A DNA stretch of 64,000 nucleotides from an uncultured bacterium (GCA_905215405.1 CAJMQE010000002.1:39833-103832); one strand, 5' to 3'. Positions 16,187 to 25,324 are shown, counted from the first letter of the stretch. Program-made: numbers and translations. Notes: generated by a model from the sequence alone, not told the origin.

Positions 16187-18307
16187 TTATCCGTGGATCT
16201 TTCTTAATATGACTGCGGAATTACCACGCAGACCAATATCCAGTTTTCCATCCGGCAAACTGTAGCCGAGATGTTGTGTACTGTATCCTCCATCATAAGT
16301 TACCAGAATCTGTTCGACATCATCTCTATGAGTCAGTCCTGTCTCCCACACAGGAATTACCGCCCTTCTTTCATCATCGCTATTATTAACAACGACAATG
16401 ACAGCGTCTTCCCTGTTAAATCTTCCGTAACAAATCAGATTATACTCTGATTTCAGCGAAATAAAAGAGCCATTCTTTAAAACCGGTATCCTCTTATGTA
16501 ATTGTATGATTTCCCGGTGAAATTTCAGAAGTTCTTCATCCTCTTTTCCCCATGGATATGTTCTTCTGTTATCCGGATCCGTCCAGCCACACAGGCCAGC
16601 TTCATCTCCGTAGTAAATTGTAGGTGCTCCGGGCCATGTCATCTGTATCACAACAGCTTCCCTGAAAACAGCCTTATTGATTCCGGTTGATGCGGCTTGT
16701 GCCCCTTTTGATGAGATTCTTCCAACTGTACGGTTGGTTCTGGTCAGGAATCTCGAATGATCATGATTCGACAGTTCATTCATCGCAACCGTATAAGACT
16801 GCCCGCCCAAATGTGCCATATTATGTCTCATCGCACCAAAGAAATTATCTGCATTTCCCAGCATATCCTGACGGAACTCATCACTATGTTTCTGCATTCC
16901 TGTCAGGAACCAGGTAACAGGTTCCATAAATGCATCATAATTCATAACGGTATCCCATTCATCGCCCTGAAGCCAGTCATAGGAATCTCCATAGTTCTCT
17001 GCCAGTATAATTGCATCTGGATTCGCTTCTTTTACAGCACTCCGAAATTTCTTCCAGAACTTATGGTTGTATTCTTTATTATAACCAAGATCCGCTGCAA
17101 CATCCAGTCTCCATCCATCCGCATTATAAGGCGCAGAGACCCATTTTTTTGCGATACTGAGGATGTATTCCTCAAGTCTGTCTGAGCCTTCATAATTCAA
17201 CTTAGGAAGGGTATCATATCCCCACCAGCCATCGTAGGAATTATTATCAGGCCACTGATTGCTAAAAAATTTAAAGAACTCATGATAAGGACTCTCCCGG
17301 TCTGCATAAGCACCGCTCGCATAATCCTCTTTTGAGTTCTGATAGATCTTTTCCTTGTCCATCCATTTATTAAATGATCCACAGTGATTAAATACACCAT
17401 CAATGATGACTTTCATACCACGTCTGTGAATCTCACTGACCAGCTTTGCAAAATAATCATTGCTCGCTTCCAGATTCTTTTTACCTGCTACACGATTGAT
17501 ATATTTTGTTGCATGTGTATTATCCTGATCACCATCCGCTAACAGTTCACCGCCATCATCGACAATCACACCAATATGAGGATCTATATAGTCATAATCC
17601 TGAATATCATACTTATGGTTCGAAGGAGATACGAACAACGGATTAAAGTAAATGACTTCGACTCCGAGGTCACTTAGATAATCGAGTTTTTCCCATACAC
17701 CTTTTAAATCTCCGCCGTAGAATTCTCTGACGCCTTCTCCCTCCTGTGCAGGGATCTTGCTCCAGTCATCTACGTGGATCGTATGTCCACCAATATAGGA
17801 ATATTCATGATTACATATATCATTTGTACTGTCACCGTTGAAGAAACGGTCAACAAAAATCTGGTACATTACTGCACCCTGTGCCCATTCAGGTGTCTGA
17901 AATCCTGGCATGATCTGAAAATTATAATATGGATTCAGTTCCCTTGCGGCACCGATCTGATTATAAAAATAACAAAGCCGGCCTGTATTGACTTCAAAGT
18001 AGTAATACAGTTTTTCATCCGTCACGTGAATTACTGTCTCATAATAGTCAAACACACGATCTGCACTAACCTTGCGCATTCTGTGTTTCTGATTGTTGAC
18101 TACCAGAAGAGCCTCATCTATATTATCCCTGCCAGTCCTTAGACGAATTGTAACATCCTCATTTTCAAGTGGCTGTGCAGGATCTCTGTATTCTTTTGTT
18201 GCATCACTAAATAAAGCCTTGGGATTTAATATCGGTCTTGCGTTATACAAATACCGCATTTTTCTCTCATCTTCTGTAAGACCTTCCGTTGATGTAACTA
18301 TTCTCAT
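16187..18307 (-). CDS. GH13 alpha-amylase-family glycoside hydrolase (neopullulanase/cyclomaltodextrinase-like)
   Basis: The 706-residue enzyme has an N-terminal beta-sandwich (about residues 1-135), a GH13 TIM barrel and a C-terminal beta domain. The four conserved regions are visible: DGVFNHCG, GWRLDVAAD with the Asp nucleophile, ILAENYGD with the Glu acid/base, and NELSNHDHSR with the third acid. It has no signal peptide, so it would act on maltodextrins, cyclodextrins or pullulan fragments inside the cell. The start at 18307 is chosen for the AGGAGTG ribosome binding site; eight further codons upstream are open. The SGNH-like gene follows 24 bp after the stop. Confidence 0.88.
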   Translation of the reverse strand: MRIVTSTEGLTEDERKMRYLYNARPILNPKALFSDATKEYRDPAQPLENEDVTIRLRTGRDNIDEALLVVNNQKHRMRKVSADRVFDYYETVIHVTDEKLYYYFEVNTGRLCYFYNQIGAARELNPYYNFQIMPGFQTPEWAQGAVMYQIFVDRFFNGDSTNDICNHEYSYIGGHTIHVDDWSKIPAQEGEGVREFYGGDLKGVWEKLDYLSDLGVEVIYFNPLFVSPSNHKYDIQDYDYIDPHIGVIVDDGGELLADGDQDNTHATKYINRVAGKKNLEASNDYFAKLVSEIHRRGMKVIIDGVFNHCGSFNKWMDKEKIYQNSKEDYASGAYADRESPYHEFFKFFSNQWPDNNSYDGWWGYDTLPKLNYEGSDRLEEYILSIAKKWVSAPYNADGWRLDVAADLGYNKEYNHKFWKKFRSAVKEANPDAIILAENYGDSYDWLQGDEWDTVMNYDAFMEPVTWFLTGMQKHSDEFRQDMLGNADNFFGAMRHNMAHLGGQSYTVAMNELSNHDHSRFLTRTNRTVGRISSKGAQAASTGINKAVFREAVVIQMTWPGAPTIYYGDEAGLCGWTDPDNRRTYPWGKEDEELLKFHREIIQLHKRIPVLKNGSFISLKSEYNLICYGRFNREDAVIVVVNNSDDERRAVIPVWETGLTHRDDVEQILVTYDGGYSTQHLGYSLPDGKLDIGLRGNSAVILRKIHG

Positions 18308-18545
18308 ATCATTCACTCCTAAAAAATACAATATCGATCCAGTTTACTTCTTGACTGTTCAGTACCAGTTACTCTACGATTATCGCTCACATTTTTAGCA
18401 GTTTATTTCAGACTTTCTAAACAGTCACTTTATATTTTATAACTAATCCAAATAGAATTCAATTAAAAGTTCCTTAAATCAGAATTAAGTCAGATTTATT
18501 TTATAATTACTTATAGAAAAATACATTTTTATTATTTTTTTGCAA

Positions 18546-18646
18546 AGTAAAAAGGACAGCTTCCGAACGCTGTCCTTTTTGGAGAAGGTATTTCACTTAT
18601 TATGGGGTGTAGCAAAAAATATATAATGTATTGGGGGGGTTTTACG
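18546..18646 (-). ncRNA. Candidate C-rich small RNA ending in an intrinsic terminator
   Basis: Downstream of ftsH on the same strand an extended -10 element (TGCTATAAT) is followed by about 100 nt of non-coding sequence that includes a run of seven C (18639-18633), an ACACCCC motif (18610-18604) and CCTTCTCC, and ends in a strong terminator. Unpaired C-rich stretches beside a terminator are the hallmark of Firmicutes small RNAs that pair with Shine-Dalgarno sequences. This is inference; expression is not shown. Confidence 0.5.
18549..18580 (-). terminator. Strong intrinsic terminator, T-runs on both strands
   Basis: AAAAAGGACAGC (18549-18560) and GCTGTCCTTTTT (18569-18580) form a perfect 12-bp stem with an 8-nt loop. 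It lies 220 bp after the ftsH stop and directly closes the candidate small RNA. Confidence 0.9.
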
Positions 18647-18652
18647 ATGTTT

Positions 18653-18661
18653 ATTATAGCA
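18653..18661 (-). promoter_or_regulatory. Extended -10 promoter of the candidate small RNA
   Basis: The minus strand reads TGCTATAAT ending at 18653, a TG-extended consensus -10. No good -35 is present at 16-18 bp; a TTGACA occurs 31 bp upstream of the -10. Confidence 0.45.
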
Positions 18662-18799
18662 ATAGGCAAGAAATAAGTGTTCACAAATATGTCAAAAATC
18701 GCCATGCTTTTTTGTGCACATTGAACAGTTATCGTATAAATCCTAAAACAATGTCGTTTTTAGTCTCCCACACACACCTTTTTTCGCCTTTTCACACGC

Positions 18800-20617
18800 C
18801 TAAAACAGTGCTTCGAACTCTTCTCTGGTAATTTTTTCTTTTTCAAGAAGTAAATCTGCGCACTTATGTAACACATCAATATGATCTGTTACCATAGTCT
18901 TTGCTTTATCATAGCAGTCGTCTATAATGCTCTTAACTTCTTCATCTATCTCTGTTGCAATATTTTCACCATATGGTCTTGCATGTGCAAGATCTCTGCC
19001 AATAAATACTTCATCACTGTCATCATCATAATTGATCAGACCGAGCTTATCGGAGAATCCATATTTTGTTACCATCGATCTGGCTACTGATGTTGCCTGT
19101 TTGATATCCTGGGATGCACCGGTTGTTACATCATCAAAGATCAGTTCTTCAGCCACACGGCCACCAAGTCCTACAATGATATTCTGAAGCATTTTTCCCT
19201 TTGTATTAAACATTTCATCCTTTTCAGGAAGTGGCATTGTATAACCTGCTGCACCCATTCCTGTTGGAATAATAGAAATTGTATGAACAGGACCAACATC
19301 TGGAAGCAGATGGAACAGAATTGCATGCCCTGCTTCATGATAAGCAGTAATTTTCTTTTCTTTATCAGAAATGATCTTGCTCTTCTTCTCAACACCAATT
19401 CCAACTTTAACAAATGATGCTTCTACATCAGCATTGGTGATATATTTTCTACCACTCTTTGCAGCTGTAATCGCAGCTTCATTTAACAGGTTCTCAAGAT
19501 CCGCTCCTGTGAAACCTGCTGTTGTTCTGGACAGACTGTCAAGATCGACATCATCACCAAGTGGTTTTTTGGCTGCATGTACCTGAAGGATTTCATATCT
19601 GCCTTTGACATCTGGTCTGCCAACAACAACTTTTCTATCAAAACGACCTGGTCGTAAAATAGCTGGATCAAGAATATCCACACGGTTAGTTGCTGCGATC
19701 ACGATAATTCCTTCGTTAACACCAAATCCATCCATCTCGACCAACATCTGGTTTAATGTCTGTTCTCTTTCATCATGGCCGCCGCCCATTCCTGTACCTC
19801 TTCTACGGGCAACTGCATCAATTTCATCAATGAACACAATACATGGAGCATTCTTTTTGGCTTCTTCGAACAAATCTCTGACACGGGATGCACCAACACC
19901 AACGAACATTTCAACGAAATCAGAACCTGAGATACTAAAGAATGGTACCCCAGCTTCTCCTGCGATTGCTTTGGCAAGTAATGTCTTACCTGTTCCAGGA
20001 GGGCCTGTAAGGATCAGACCTTTTGGAATTCTTGCTCCAAGATCTGTATATTTCTTTGGATCCTTCAGGAAATCCACTACTTCTTCGAGTTCTTCTTTCT
20101 CTTCATGAAGTCCCGCAACATCATCAAATCTGACTTTGCGTGCTGCCTCATCCATCATCTTTGCACGGCTCTTACCAAAATTCATCATCTTGGAATTGCT
20201 GCTGCCTGCTGACTGTCTAGTCATCAGAATAAAGATAAATACCAGTGCAATCAGACCGATTCCACATGGAAGTATTGTGGTAAGCCAGATGCTGTCTCTT
20301 GCTACATCCTTTAATTCAAAGCTTACATTATAACTGTTCAGTTCGTTCTGAATCTCGTTTACATCGGATACATACAGAGTTCTGGTCGTCCCATTATCTG
20401 CATTCTTTAATTCGATTGTAAGTACACCGGTCGGTGTTTCTGCATTCTGTTTGATCGTTACATCTGAGATGTTCTCATCCTGCATATCCTTAACAAGCTG
20501 CTGGTAACTATACTGCTGACTCTGTACTCTTGTCTGCTTAATGAAAAAGTACCCGGCAACTGCAAGAATAATAAAGAGGATATATACACCTATATTGCCA
20601 TATCTGTTTTTATTCAT
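18800..20617 (-). CDS. ftsH: ATP-dependent zinc metalloprotease FtsH
   Basis: FtsH is a membrane-bound hexameric AAA+ protease that degrades misfolded and regulatory proteins; in Bacillus it is needed for sporulation. The 605-residue protein has an N-terminal helix (8-25), an extracytoplasmic domain, a second helix (about 110-130), the AAA module (GPPGTGKT, IVFIDEIDAV, SRH-type RPGRFDR) and the zinc protease motif HEAGH. The ribosome binding site AGGAGG precedes the ATG. The order tilS-hpt-ftsH is the conserved Firmicutes arrangement. Confidence 0.97.
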   Translation of the reverse strand: MNKNRYGNIGVYILFIILAVAGYFFIKQTRVQSQQYSYQQLVKDMQDENISDVTIKQNAETPTGVLTIELKNADNGTTRTLYVSDVNEIQNELNSYNVSFELKDVARDSIWLTTILPCGIGLIALVFIFILMTRQSAGSSNSKMMNFGKSRAKMMDEAARKVRFDDVAGLHEEKEELEEVVDFLKDPKKYTDLGARIPKGLILTGPPGTGKTLLAKAIAGEAGVPFFSISGSDFVEMFVGVGASRVRDLFEEAKKNAPCIVFIDEIDAVARRRGTGMGGGHDEREQTLNQMLVEMDGFGVNEGIIVIAATNRVDILDPAILRPGRFDRKVVVGRPDVKGRYEILQVHAAKKPLGDDVDLDSLSRTTAGFTGADLENLLNEAAITAAKSGRKYITNADVEASFVKVGIGVEKKSKIISDKEKKITAYHEAGHAILFHLLPDVGPVHTISIIPTGMGAAGYTMPLPEKDEMFNTKGKMLQNIIVGLGGRVAEELIFDDVTTGASQDIKQATSVARSMVTKYGFSDKLGLINYDDDSDEVFIGRDLAHARPYGENIATEIDEEVKSIIDDCYDKAKTMVTDHIDVLHKCADLLLEKEKITREEFEALF

Positions 20618-20688
20618 CGCATACCTCCTGTTATCGAATGATAATAGATCTTCCCACTGGGTTCTGCATACCTGCAGTTTCCTTTATG

Positions 20689-21216
20689 TTAAAGATGGAC
20701 AACACCAATAAATGGAAGATTTCTGTATTTCTGATCGTAGTCAAGTCCATATCCCACTACAAATTTATCAGGGATCTGGAATCCGTTATAATCCACATCA
20801 ATTTCAAACTCACGTCTTTCAGGCTTGTCAAGTAATGTACAAAGCTTCAGGCTGTTTGGTTTTCTTTCATTGAGCATAGGGAAGAGATGACTTAATGTTC
20901 TTCCTGAATCAATGATATCTTCAATTACGATTACATCTTTTCCTTCGATGCTTTCATCAAGTTCTTTCTTAATTGTAATCGTACCTGTTGATTCTGTACC
21001 TGAACCATAGCTTGAAACCTGCATGAAATCAACGGTTACTGGAATCGTTATTCTCTTTGCGAGTTCACATGTGAAAAATACACTGCCCTTTAAAATGCAA
21101 ATAAGATGGACACTTCTGCCTTCATAATCTTTACTGATCTGCGCACCCAGCTCTACAATCCTCTTATTTAAATCCTCTTCTGGGATTAATACGCTGATAT
21201 CGTGTTCTAACTTCAT
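20689..21216 (-). CDS. hpt: Hypoxanthine phosphoribosyltransferase
   Basis: The enzyme salvages hypoxanthine and guanine using PRPP. The 175-residue product carries the PRPP motif VIVIEDIIDSGRTL and the base-binding KFVVGYGLDYDQ segment. Its ATG overlaps the tilS stop by 4 bp, and the GGAGG ribosome binding site lies within the end of tilS, so translation is probably coupled. In Bacillus, TilS and HprT also interact to control ftsH transcription; the same adjacency is kept here. Confidence 0.96.
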   Translation of the reverse strand: MKLEHDISVLIPEEDLNKRIVELGAQISKDYEGRSVHLICILKGSVFFTCELAKRITIPVTVDFMQVSSYGSGTESTGTITIKKELDESIEGKDVIVIEDIIDSGRTLSHLFPMLNERKPNSLKLCTLLDKPERREFEIDVDYNGFQIPDKFVVGYGLDYDQKYRNLPFIGVVHL

Positions 21217-22766
21217 ATTTCCTCCATTCTAGTGCTATCCGACACTGTTCCATTACCCGTAAATGCAATGGTAACCATTCGTTTGGTCTCTTTCGTAAGT
21301 TTATATTGAGCGCTCATCCGATAACCGACAATCCATATGATATGACTGCCATCGGCGACTAAAAGTACCTGGTCCCGATATGAACGCGGTACTTTTTCAT
21401 TAATAAAATAATCTTTGAGCTTCTTCTTACTACCTTTTTCATCCACTACGATGTAATCCCCGCTCTGACGGGTCCTTACCTGAAGTGTAAATTTAATTTT
21501 ATCATAATCAAAAGATTTCGTATAGTCATTTACATCGATTTTTTTAGAATTTATCAGGTTTTTTTCCTCATTTGATAAAATCTTTTCCTGAATACAGACT
21601 TCTTTCAGAACAACTGGGGCATCTTTGGCAATAAATGGTCCATTTAATGGGAATTTGTACCACTCATTTTCTTTCTGCACAGGTAACAGGACTGGCTGAA
21701 TCCCTTTCCCTGTCATATCCTTTTGAACCGGATCCTGCCTTTTCTTTACAAGGATCTTATCGTACTCTCTGTAGGCACTGATTCCATAGGCAACATCCAC
21801 TCTTGCTCCCGACTGCCTCTGCAACAGGGAAATCACCGATTCTATATGAACTTTGTATACATCTTTTAGTCGTCCGGCAATCCTGTAAAGAACTTCCCTT
21901 ACAACATATTTTTTTATTATTGTATCCAGTTCGCCAAATTCCACAATGTCAATTATATACAATCCAACATGTGTTTTGTCCTCTTCCTTAAAAGTGACAC
22001 ATTTTGCAAATGCGGCTGCTGCCTGTTTTTCCAAAAACTCTTCTGCTTCGCGCACCATGTCAGCCATACTGCAGACATTTTCCACAACACTGGAATTAAT
22101 ATTTTCTGAAAGATAAGGGATGACTACATTACGCAGTCTGTTACGCAGATATTCATTTTCCAGATTTGTACTGTCCGTCTGAAAAGATTGCCCATAACTG
22201 GTGAGCAGTTCTTCGATCTCCGCCCTTCTGATACAGAGCAAGGGACGAATAATGTCATCATTGACTGGCTGAATCCCACAAATACCACGCACACCGCTGC
22301 CTCTGAACAAATTCATCAGAACGGTTTCACTCTGATCATCCATATGATGTGCGACCGCAATTCTTACTCTCTGTTCCTTGCGACCTGCGTTTCCGGCACT
22401 TCCGTTTTCCTCTGCCACCTGTCGAAATAATCCGTATCTAGCTTTTCTTCCAGCCTCTTCCACCGAAAGTTTCTGCTGTTTTGCCATTTTCTCGACCTGA
22501 ACATGAAAAGTCCTGCAAGGCACATGTATCTGGTCGCACAACTGCTCTACGAACTGCTCATCATCCATGGCTTCTTCTCCTCTGATACAGTGGTTCACAT
22601 GTACCGCTGTCAGAGAAAAATCCATTTGTCTCTGCAATTCTTTCAGCACCAGCAGGAGGCACACGGAATCTGCGCCACCTGAAACTCCGGCCACTACATG
22701 ATCTCCCGGCAGGATCATTTTATATTTTCTAATATAATCAAAAATCTTCTCTACTGTATTTGTCAT
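21213..22766 (-). CDS. tilS: tRNA(Ile)-lysidine synthetase
   Basis: TilS adds lysine to C34 of tRNA-Ile(CAU) so that it reads AUA. The N-terminal PP-loop ATPase shows GVSGGADS (about residues 28-35) and AVAHHMDDQSETVLMNLFRGSGVRGI; the C-terminal part includes the substrate-binding KKKLKDYFINEKVPR region. I chose the ATG at 22766; a TTG three codons earlier is only three bases from the AGGAG ribosome binding site, while the ATG is 12 bases from it, so the exact start is open. A Lys/Ile-rich insertion lies at about residues 410-430. It overlaps hpt by 4 bp. Confidence 0.95.
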   Translation of the reverse strand: MTNTVEKIFDYIRKYKMILPGDHVVAGVSGGADSVCLLLVLKELQRQMDFSLTAVHVNHCIRGEEAMDDEQFVEQLCDQIHVPCRTFHVQVEKMAKQQKLSVEEAGRKARYGLFRQVAEENGSAGNAGRKEQRVRIAVAHHMDDQSETVLMNLFRGSGVRGICGIQPVNDDIIRPLLCIRRAEIEELLTSYGQSFQTDSTNLENEYLRNRLRNVVIPYLSENINSSVVENVCSMADMVREAEEFLEKQAAAAFAKCVTFKEEDKTHVGLYIIDIVEFGELDTIIKKYVVREVLYRIAGRLKDVYKVHIESVISLLQRQSGARVDVAYGISAYREYDKILVKKRQDPVQKDMTGKGIQPVLLPVQKENEWYKFPLNGPFIAKDAPVVLKEVCIQEKILSNEEKNLINSKKIDVNDYTKSFDYDKIKFTLQVRTRQSGDYIVVDEKGSKKKLKDYFINEKVPRSYRDQVLLVADGSHIIWIVGYRMSAQYKLTKETKRMVTIAFTGNGTVSDSTRMEEI

Positions 22767-22874
22767 TTCTATCAATAGCTCCTGTATCGATTCTGCAACT
22801 AAATGTTGTTCCTTCTTATATTATCAGCATATTATAAGAAATTCTATTAACACTTTTTGTACTTATTTTGTATA

Positions 22875-24005
22875 CTAATATACTTTTTCACGGGTGTCAA
22901 ACACACCAGCAACAATGACTGTCATATCGTCCTTTGCAATATTTTCATTCAAACTGAGTGCCTGCCTTAAGATTTCATTGGCAATCGCTTCTGGCTGACG
23001 GATCGTAATATCATTAATAATATCGACCAGTTTCTGTTCCTTATCCTGAACTGGCAGATTTTCAAGAATGCCATCGCTCACCATAACTACATAATCTCCA
23101 TCATAGAGCTTTTTCACCGCATTATCATAATCGACCTGTTCGAGCACTCCAATTGGAAGTGTCGTTGATTTAATGATCTCGACCCAGCCTTCCCTCTTAA
23201 TAAATGTGGATGCAGCCCCAAGCTTAATGCAGTTCAATACGCCCAACTGCCGGTCAATAACGCTCATATCAACAGCCACGGGATTTGTGATATATTCTCC
23301 TGCTGAGAATGCAGAGTTGACCAGTCCGATCGCTACCTTTTCATCAAAGCCAGCCTCCAGGCACTGTTCCATCAGTTCGATCACGGTCTCGCTCTCACAA
23401 AATGCAGTTTTTCCTGCACCCATTCCATCTGCGATCGTAATGATGTCCCGTCCACAATCCAGCTGAGTAATTGAAAAGTTATCCCCCGAAATATCCATTT
23501 TATCCTTATTGCTCCTGGCAATTCCAGATAAAACACGGAATCTTGGCTCTTCTATAAACGTAAATTCATGATAGTCTTCATTGACAATGGTCCTGTTCTT
23601 CTCACAGGAATAAAATTCGCATCGGTAGATCTTAGAGACCTCTGCCGCAAGTTCCCGTACCATAATGCAATTATGCTTAACTGTTTTTGCCAGCACAACG
23701 ATTTCCCGTCTTCCCGGTTTCCCTTCGACGATTTTCATCCATTTGATCTTAATTCCATGAACCAGCATGCCCCTGATCATGCCAGCCTTGTCCATCTTTC
23801 CCATTCTTACGACTTTTGTCTGAACTTCACAACACTGGCTGATAACATCCGCCAGAACAAACAGCTGATTGGAAATGACATTGACTGCATGTCCCTTTCC
23901 CTGTATATCTTCGTAAGTTTCCCCCAGTTTACGAAATGTCTTCGCCGTCTCTTTCAGCCTCGTAAGTGAATACTCGTTGTCGTATGTCTCTATATCCGCA
24001 CTCAT
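22875..24005 (-). CDS. SpoIIE-family PP2C phosphatase lacking the membrane domain
   Basis: The 376-residue protein corresponds to the cytoplasmic half of SpoIIE: a regulatory region (1-165) and a PP2C domain with metal-binding motifs SGDNFSITQL, IADGMGAGKTA, VVMVSDGILEN and KDDMTVIVAG. SpoIIE dephosphorylates SpoIIAA to activate sigma F in the forespore. Family members of about 800 residues begin with around ten membrane helices; none are encoded here, and the 300 bp upstream contain no frame for them. The ribosome binding site is GAGGGG. Position (divIC upstream, tilS downstream) is exactly that of spoIIE, and the promoter layout is Spo0A-type, so it is a shortened orthologue rather than a paralogue. 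Confidence 0.88.
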   Translation of the reverse strand: MSADIETYDNEYSLTRLKETAKTFRKLGETYEDIQGKGHAVNVISNQLFVLADVISQCCEVQTKVVRMGKMDKAGMIRGMLVHGIKIKWMKIVEGKPGRREIVVLAKTVKHNCIMVRELAAEVSKIYRCEFYSCEKNRTIVNEDYHEFTFIEEPRFRVLSGIARSNKDKMDISGDNFSITQLDCGRDIITIADGMGAGKTAFCESETVIELMEQCLEAGFDEKVAIGLVNSAFSAGEYITNPVAVDMSVIDRQLGVLNCIKLGAASTFIKREGWVEIIKSTTLPIGVLEQVDYDNAVKKLYDGDYVVMVSDGILENLPVQDKEQKLVDIINDITIRQPEAIANEILRQALSLNENIAKDDMTVIVAGVFDTREKVY

Positions 24006-24079
24006 TTCCTAATCCCCTCACTTAACGCCTTTTCTACACGCTTCTGCCTTTTCAGGCAGACAGTCCTGTGCAATAACCT

Positions 24080-24149
24080 ATTATAGAGTTACTGCGAGGA
24101 AGTATTTTGTCAAATGAAGCACCCGTCCACAAAAAAGTTTTCGACGAAT
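24080..24149 (-). promoter_or_regulatory. Spo0A-type promoter of the spoIIE homologue
   Basis: On the minus strand TTGACA (24113-24108) and TATAAT (24085-24080) are both consensus but separated by 22 bp, too far for ordinary sigma-A promoters. Bacillus spoIIE and spoIIG promoters have just such 21-22-bp spacing and require Spo0A-P. A CGTCGAA sequence (24146-24140), one mismatch from the 0A box TGTCGAA, lies upstream, and the -35 itself overlaps a TTTGACAAAA resembling a weak 0A box. Confidence 0.6.
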
Positions 24150-24184
24150 TATGCTATTCTTATCCCGATCTGCATTTATCATAT

Positions 24185-24239
24185 AAAAAATGGCCTCCCA
24201 GAAAGCCAGATCATATCTGCCTTTTTGGGGGACCATTTT
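24185..24239 (-). terminator. Long imperfect hairpin terminator after divIC
   Basis: A hairpin of roughly 24 interrupted base pairs (AAAATGG with CCATTTT outer arms, CAGAT/ATCTG inner stem) ends in a T6 run on the minus strand. It separates divIC from the promoter of the spoIIE homologue, so the latter is a distinct transcription unit. Confidence 0.65.
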
Positions 24240-24307
24240 CCTGCTGTCATGCTCATAAACGTCTGTTGCGCCTTCCTTTAACAGTTTTATTCGCAGTACC
24301 TTTTGCA

Positions 24308-24637
24308 CTATTCGGTCGGTTTGAATACAAGTTCATCTGGATAGAGGAGACCGAACTTTTCCTTTGCAATCTCTTCTACATATTTTTTGGTCTTCACATA
24401 TTTCTTGTACTCATCCAGTGAATCACTTCTGGATTCCTGTTCTGCGATCTGCTGGCTCAGCTCATCGATTCTAGATTCGTTCGATGCACTTTTTGATGCC
24501 AGCGACTGTTTGCCATTCCAGATTACCACACTCAGCAGCAATACCACTGCGACTGCAGCAAACATGGCAATTATATTAGAGCGTCTTCTTCTTTTTGCCT
24601 TTAACTCGAGACTTCGCCTTGTTTCGTATCTTCTCAT
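24308..24637 (-). CDS. divIC: Septum formation initiator (DivIC/FtsB family)
   Basis: This 109-residue bitopic division protein has a basic cytoplasmic head (RRYETRRSLELKAKRRRR), one helix (about residues 20-40) and an extracellular coiled coil, ending in the conserved EKFGLLYPDELVF segment. DivIC partners with FtsL and DivIB at the septum. Its 5' end overlaps yabQ by about 60 bp. I chose the ATG at 24637 because the ATG at 24652 abuts its possible ribosome binding site with no spacing; the choice is uncertain. Confidence 0.88.
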   Translation of the reverse strand: MRRYETRRSLELKAKRRRRSNIIAMFAAVAVVLLLSVVIWNGKQSLASKSASNESRIDELSQQIAEQESRSDSLDEYKKYVKTKKYVEEIAKEKFGLLYPDELVFKPTE

Positions 24638-25028
24638 ATTTCTTTTTACCATCCCTTTTACTTATGGATAGCCTTATTCTAATGTATTTGAATAGTTTTT
24701 TCAATGGTTTCAGGACAAATCTTATCGCTTTTGCAGAGTATTTTACAAAATAGGGACTGAGCGTGTACTGATACATCAGACTTCCAAGTACAAATCCGAT
24801 CACAGAAAACGCACGCACAATTCCGTCATTCACCATAAACGTGACGTGAAAGATGAAAAAGCCACAGAACATCCAGAACAGGATGTCTTCTGCTGCCATT
24901 ACATATACCTTTCTATGTATTACGACCCTTCTGAATATCCGCAAAATATCATACAGCACCGAAAGTGCCATTCCCCACATCATGGATATTGCAAGGAATC
25001 TCCATTCCCACGTTATAATTTCACTCAT
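24576..25028 (-). CDS. yabQ: Spore cortex biosynthesis protein YabQ
   Basis: The 150-residue membrane protein has about four helices in its first 100 residues and a very basic C terminus ending in KGKKKKTL, as YabQ does. In Bacillus, YabQ lies in the outer forespore membrane and is required for cortex formation. A GTG start at 25034 overlapping the yabP stop (TAGTG) is equally possible; I used the nearby ATG. It sits between yabP and divIC, the canonical order. Confidence 0.86.
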   Translation of the reverse strand: MSEIITWEWRFLAISMMWGMALSVLYDILRIFRRVVIHRKVYVMAAEDILFWMFCGFFIFHVTFMVNDGIVRAFSVIGFVLGSLMYQYTLSPYFVKYSAKAIRFVLKPLKKLFKYIRIRLSISKRDGKKKYEKIRNKAKSRVKGKKKKTL

Positions 25029-25033
25029 AGGCA

Positions 25034-25324
25034 CTACTTGAACATTCTGCTGATAAATGATTCACCTTTCTTCGTATAGCTGCTGATCTCCGAGTAGTTG
25101 ACGCCATCGATCTTGCCATCGATATCGACCTCACCCTTCTCTACTGACAGCTGGCTGACATGAAGATTGCTTCCCTTAATTGTGATCATTCCAGTATCCG
25201 TTTCAAGAAGTATCGTGTTCAGGTCAAATGAAATAACATCATTAACGCCTGTTATCTCAGCCTTTTTTCTGTTCTCCATAAATATTTTGTGTGTCCGTGT
25301 CTGTTTGATCTTCGTGTCTTCCAT
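25034..25324 (-). CDS. yabP: Sporulation protein YabP
   Basis: YabP is a 96-residue beta-rich protein needed for spore cortex formation together with YabQ. The sequence shows the family strand pattern NRKKAEITGVNDVISFD, TGMITIKGSNLHV and KGEVDIDGKIDGVNY. A GGGGAGG ribosome binding site is 11 bp before the ATG. In typical Firmicutes yabP directly follows the S4-domain gene (rqcP/yabO); here about 4 kb of unrelated genes separate them. Confidence 0.9.
   Translation of the reverse strand: MEDTKIKQTRTHKIFMENRKKAEITGVNDVISFDLNTILLETDTGMITIKGSNLHVSQLSVEKGEVDIDGKIDGVNYSEISSYTKKGESFISRMFK

Noticed and set aside
18647..18676. Nine-codon plus-strand leader peptide (MFIIAIGKK) after a run of seven G
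   Set aside because: The G-run looks like a ribosome binding site, but no gene follows on the plus strand; the minus-strand small RNA explains the G-run, promoter and terminator better.
24081..24308. Possible remnant of the SpoIIE membrane domain upstream of the phosphatase gene
   Set aside because: The frame is short, not hydrophobic, and contains the divIC terminator and the promoter instead.
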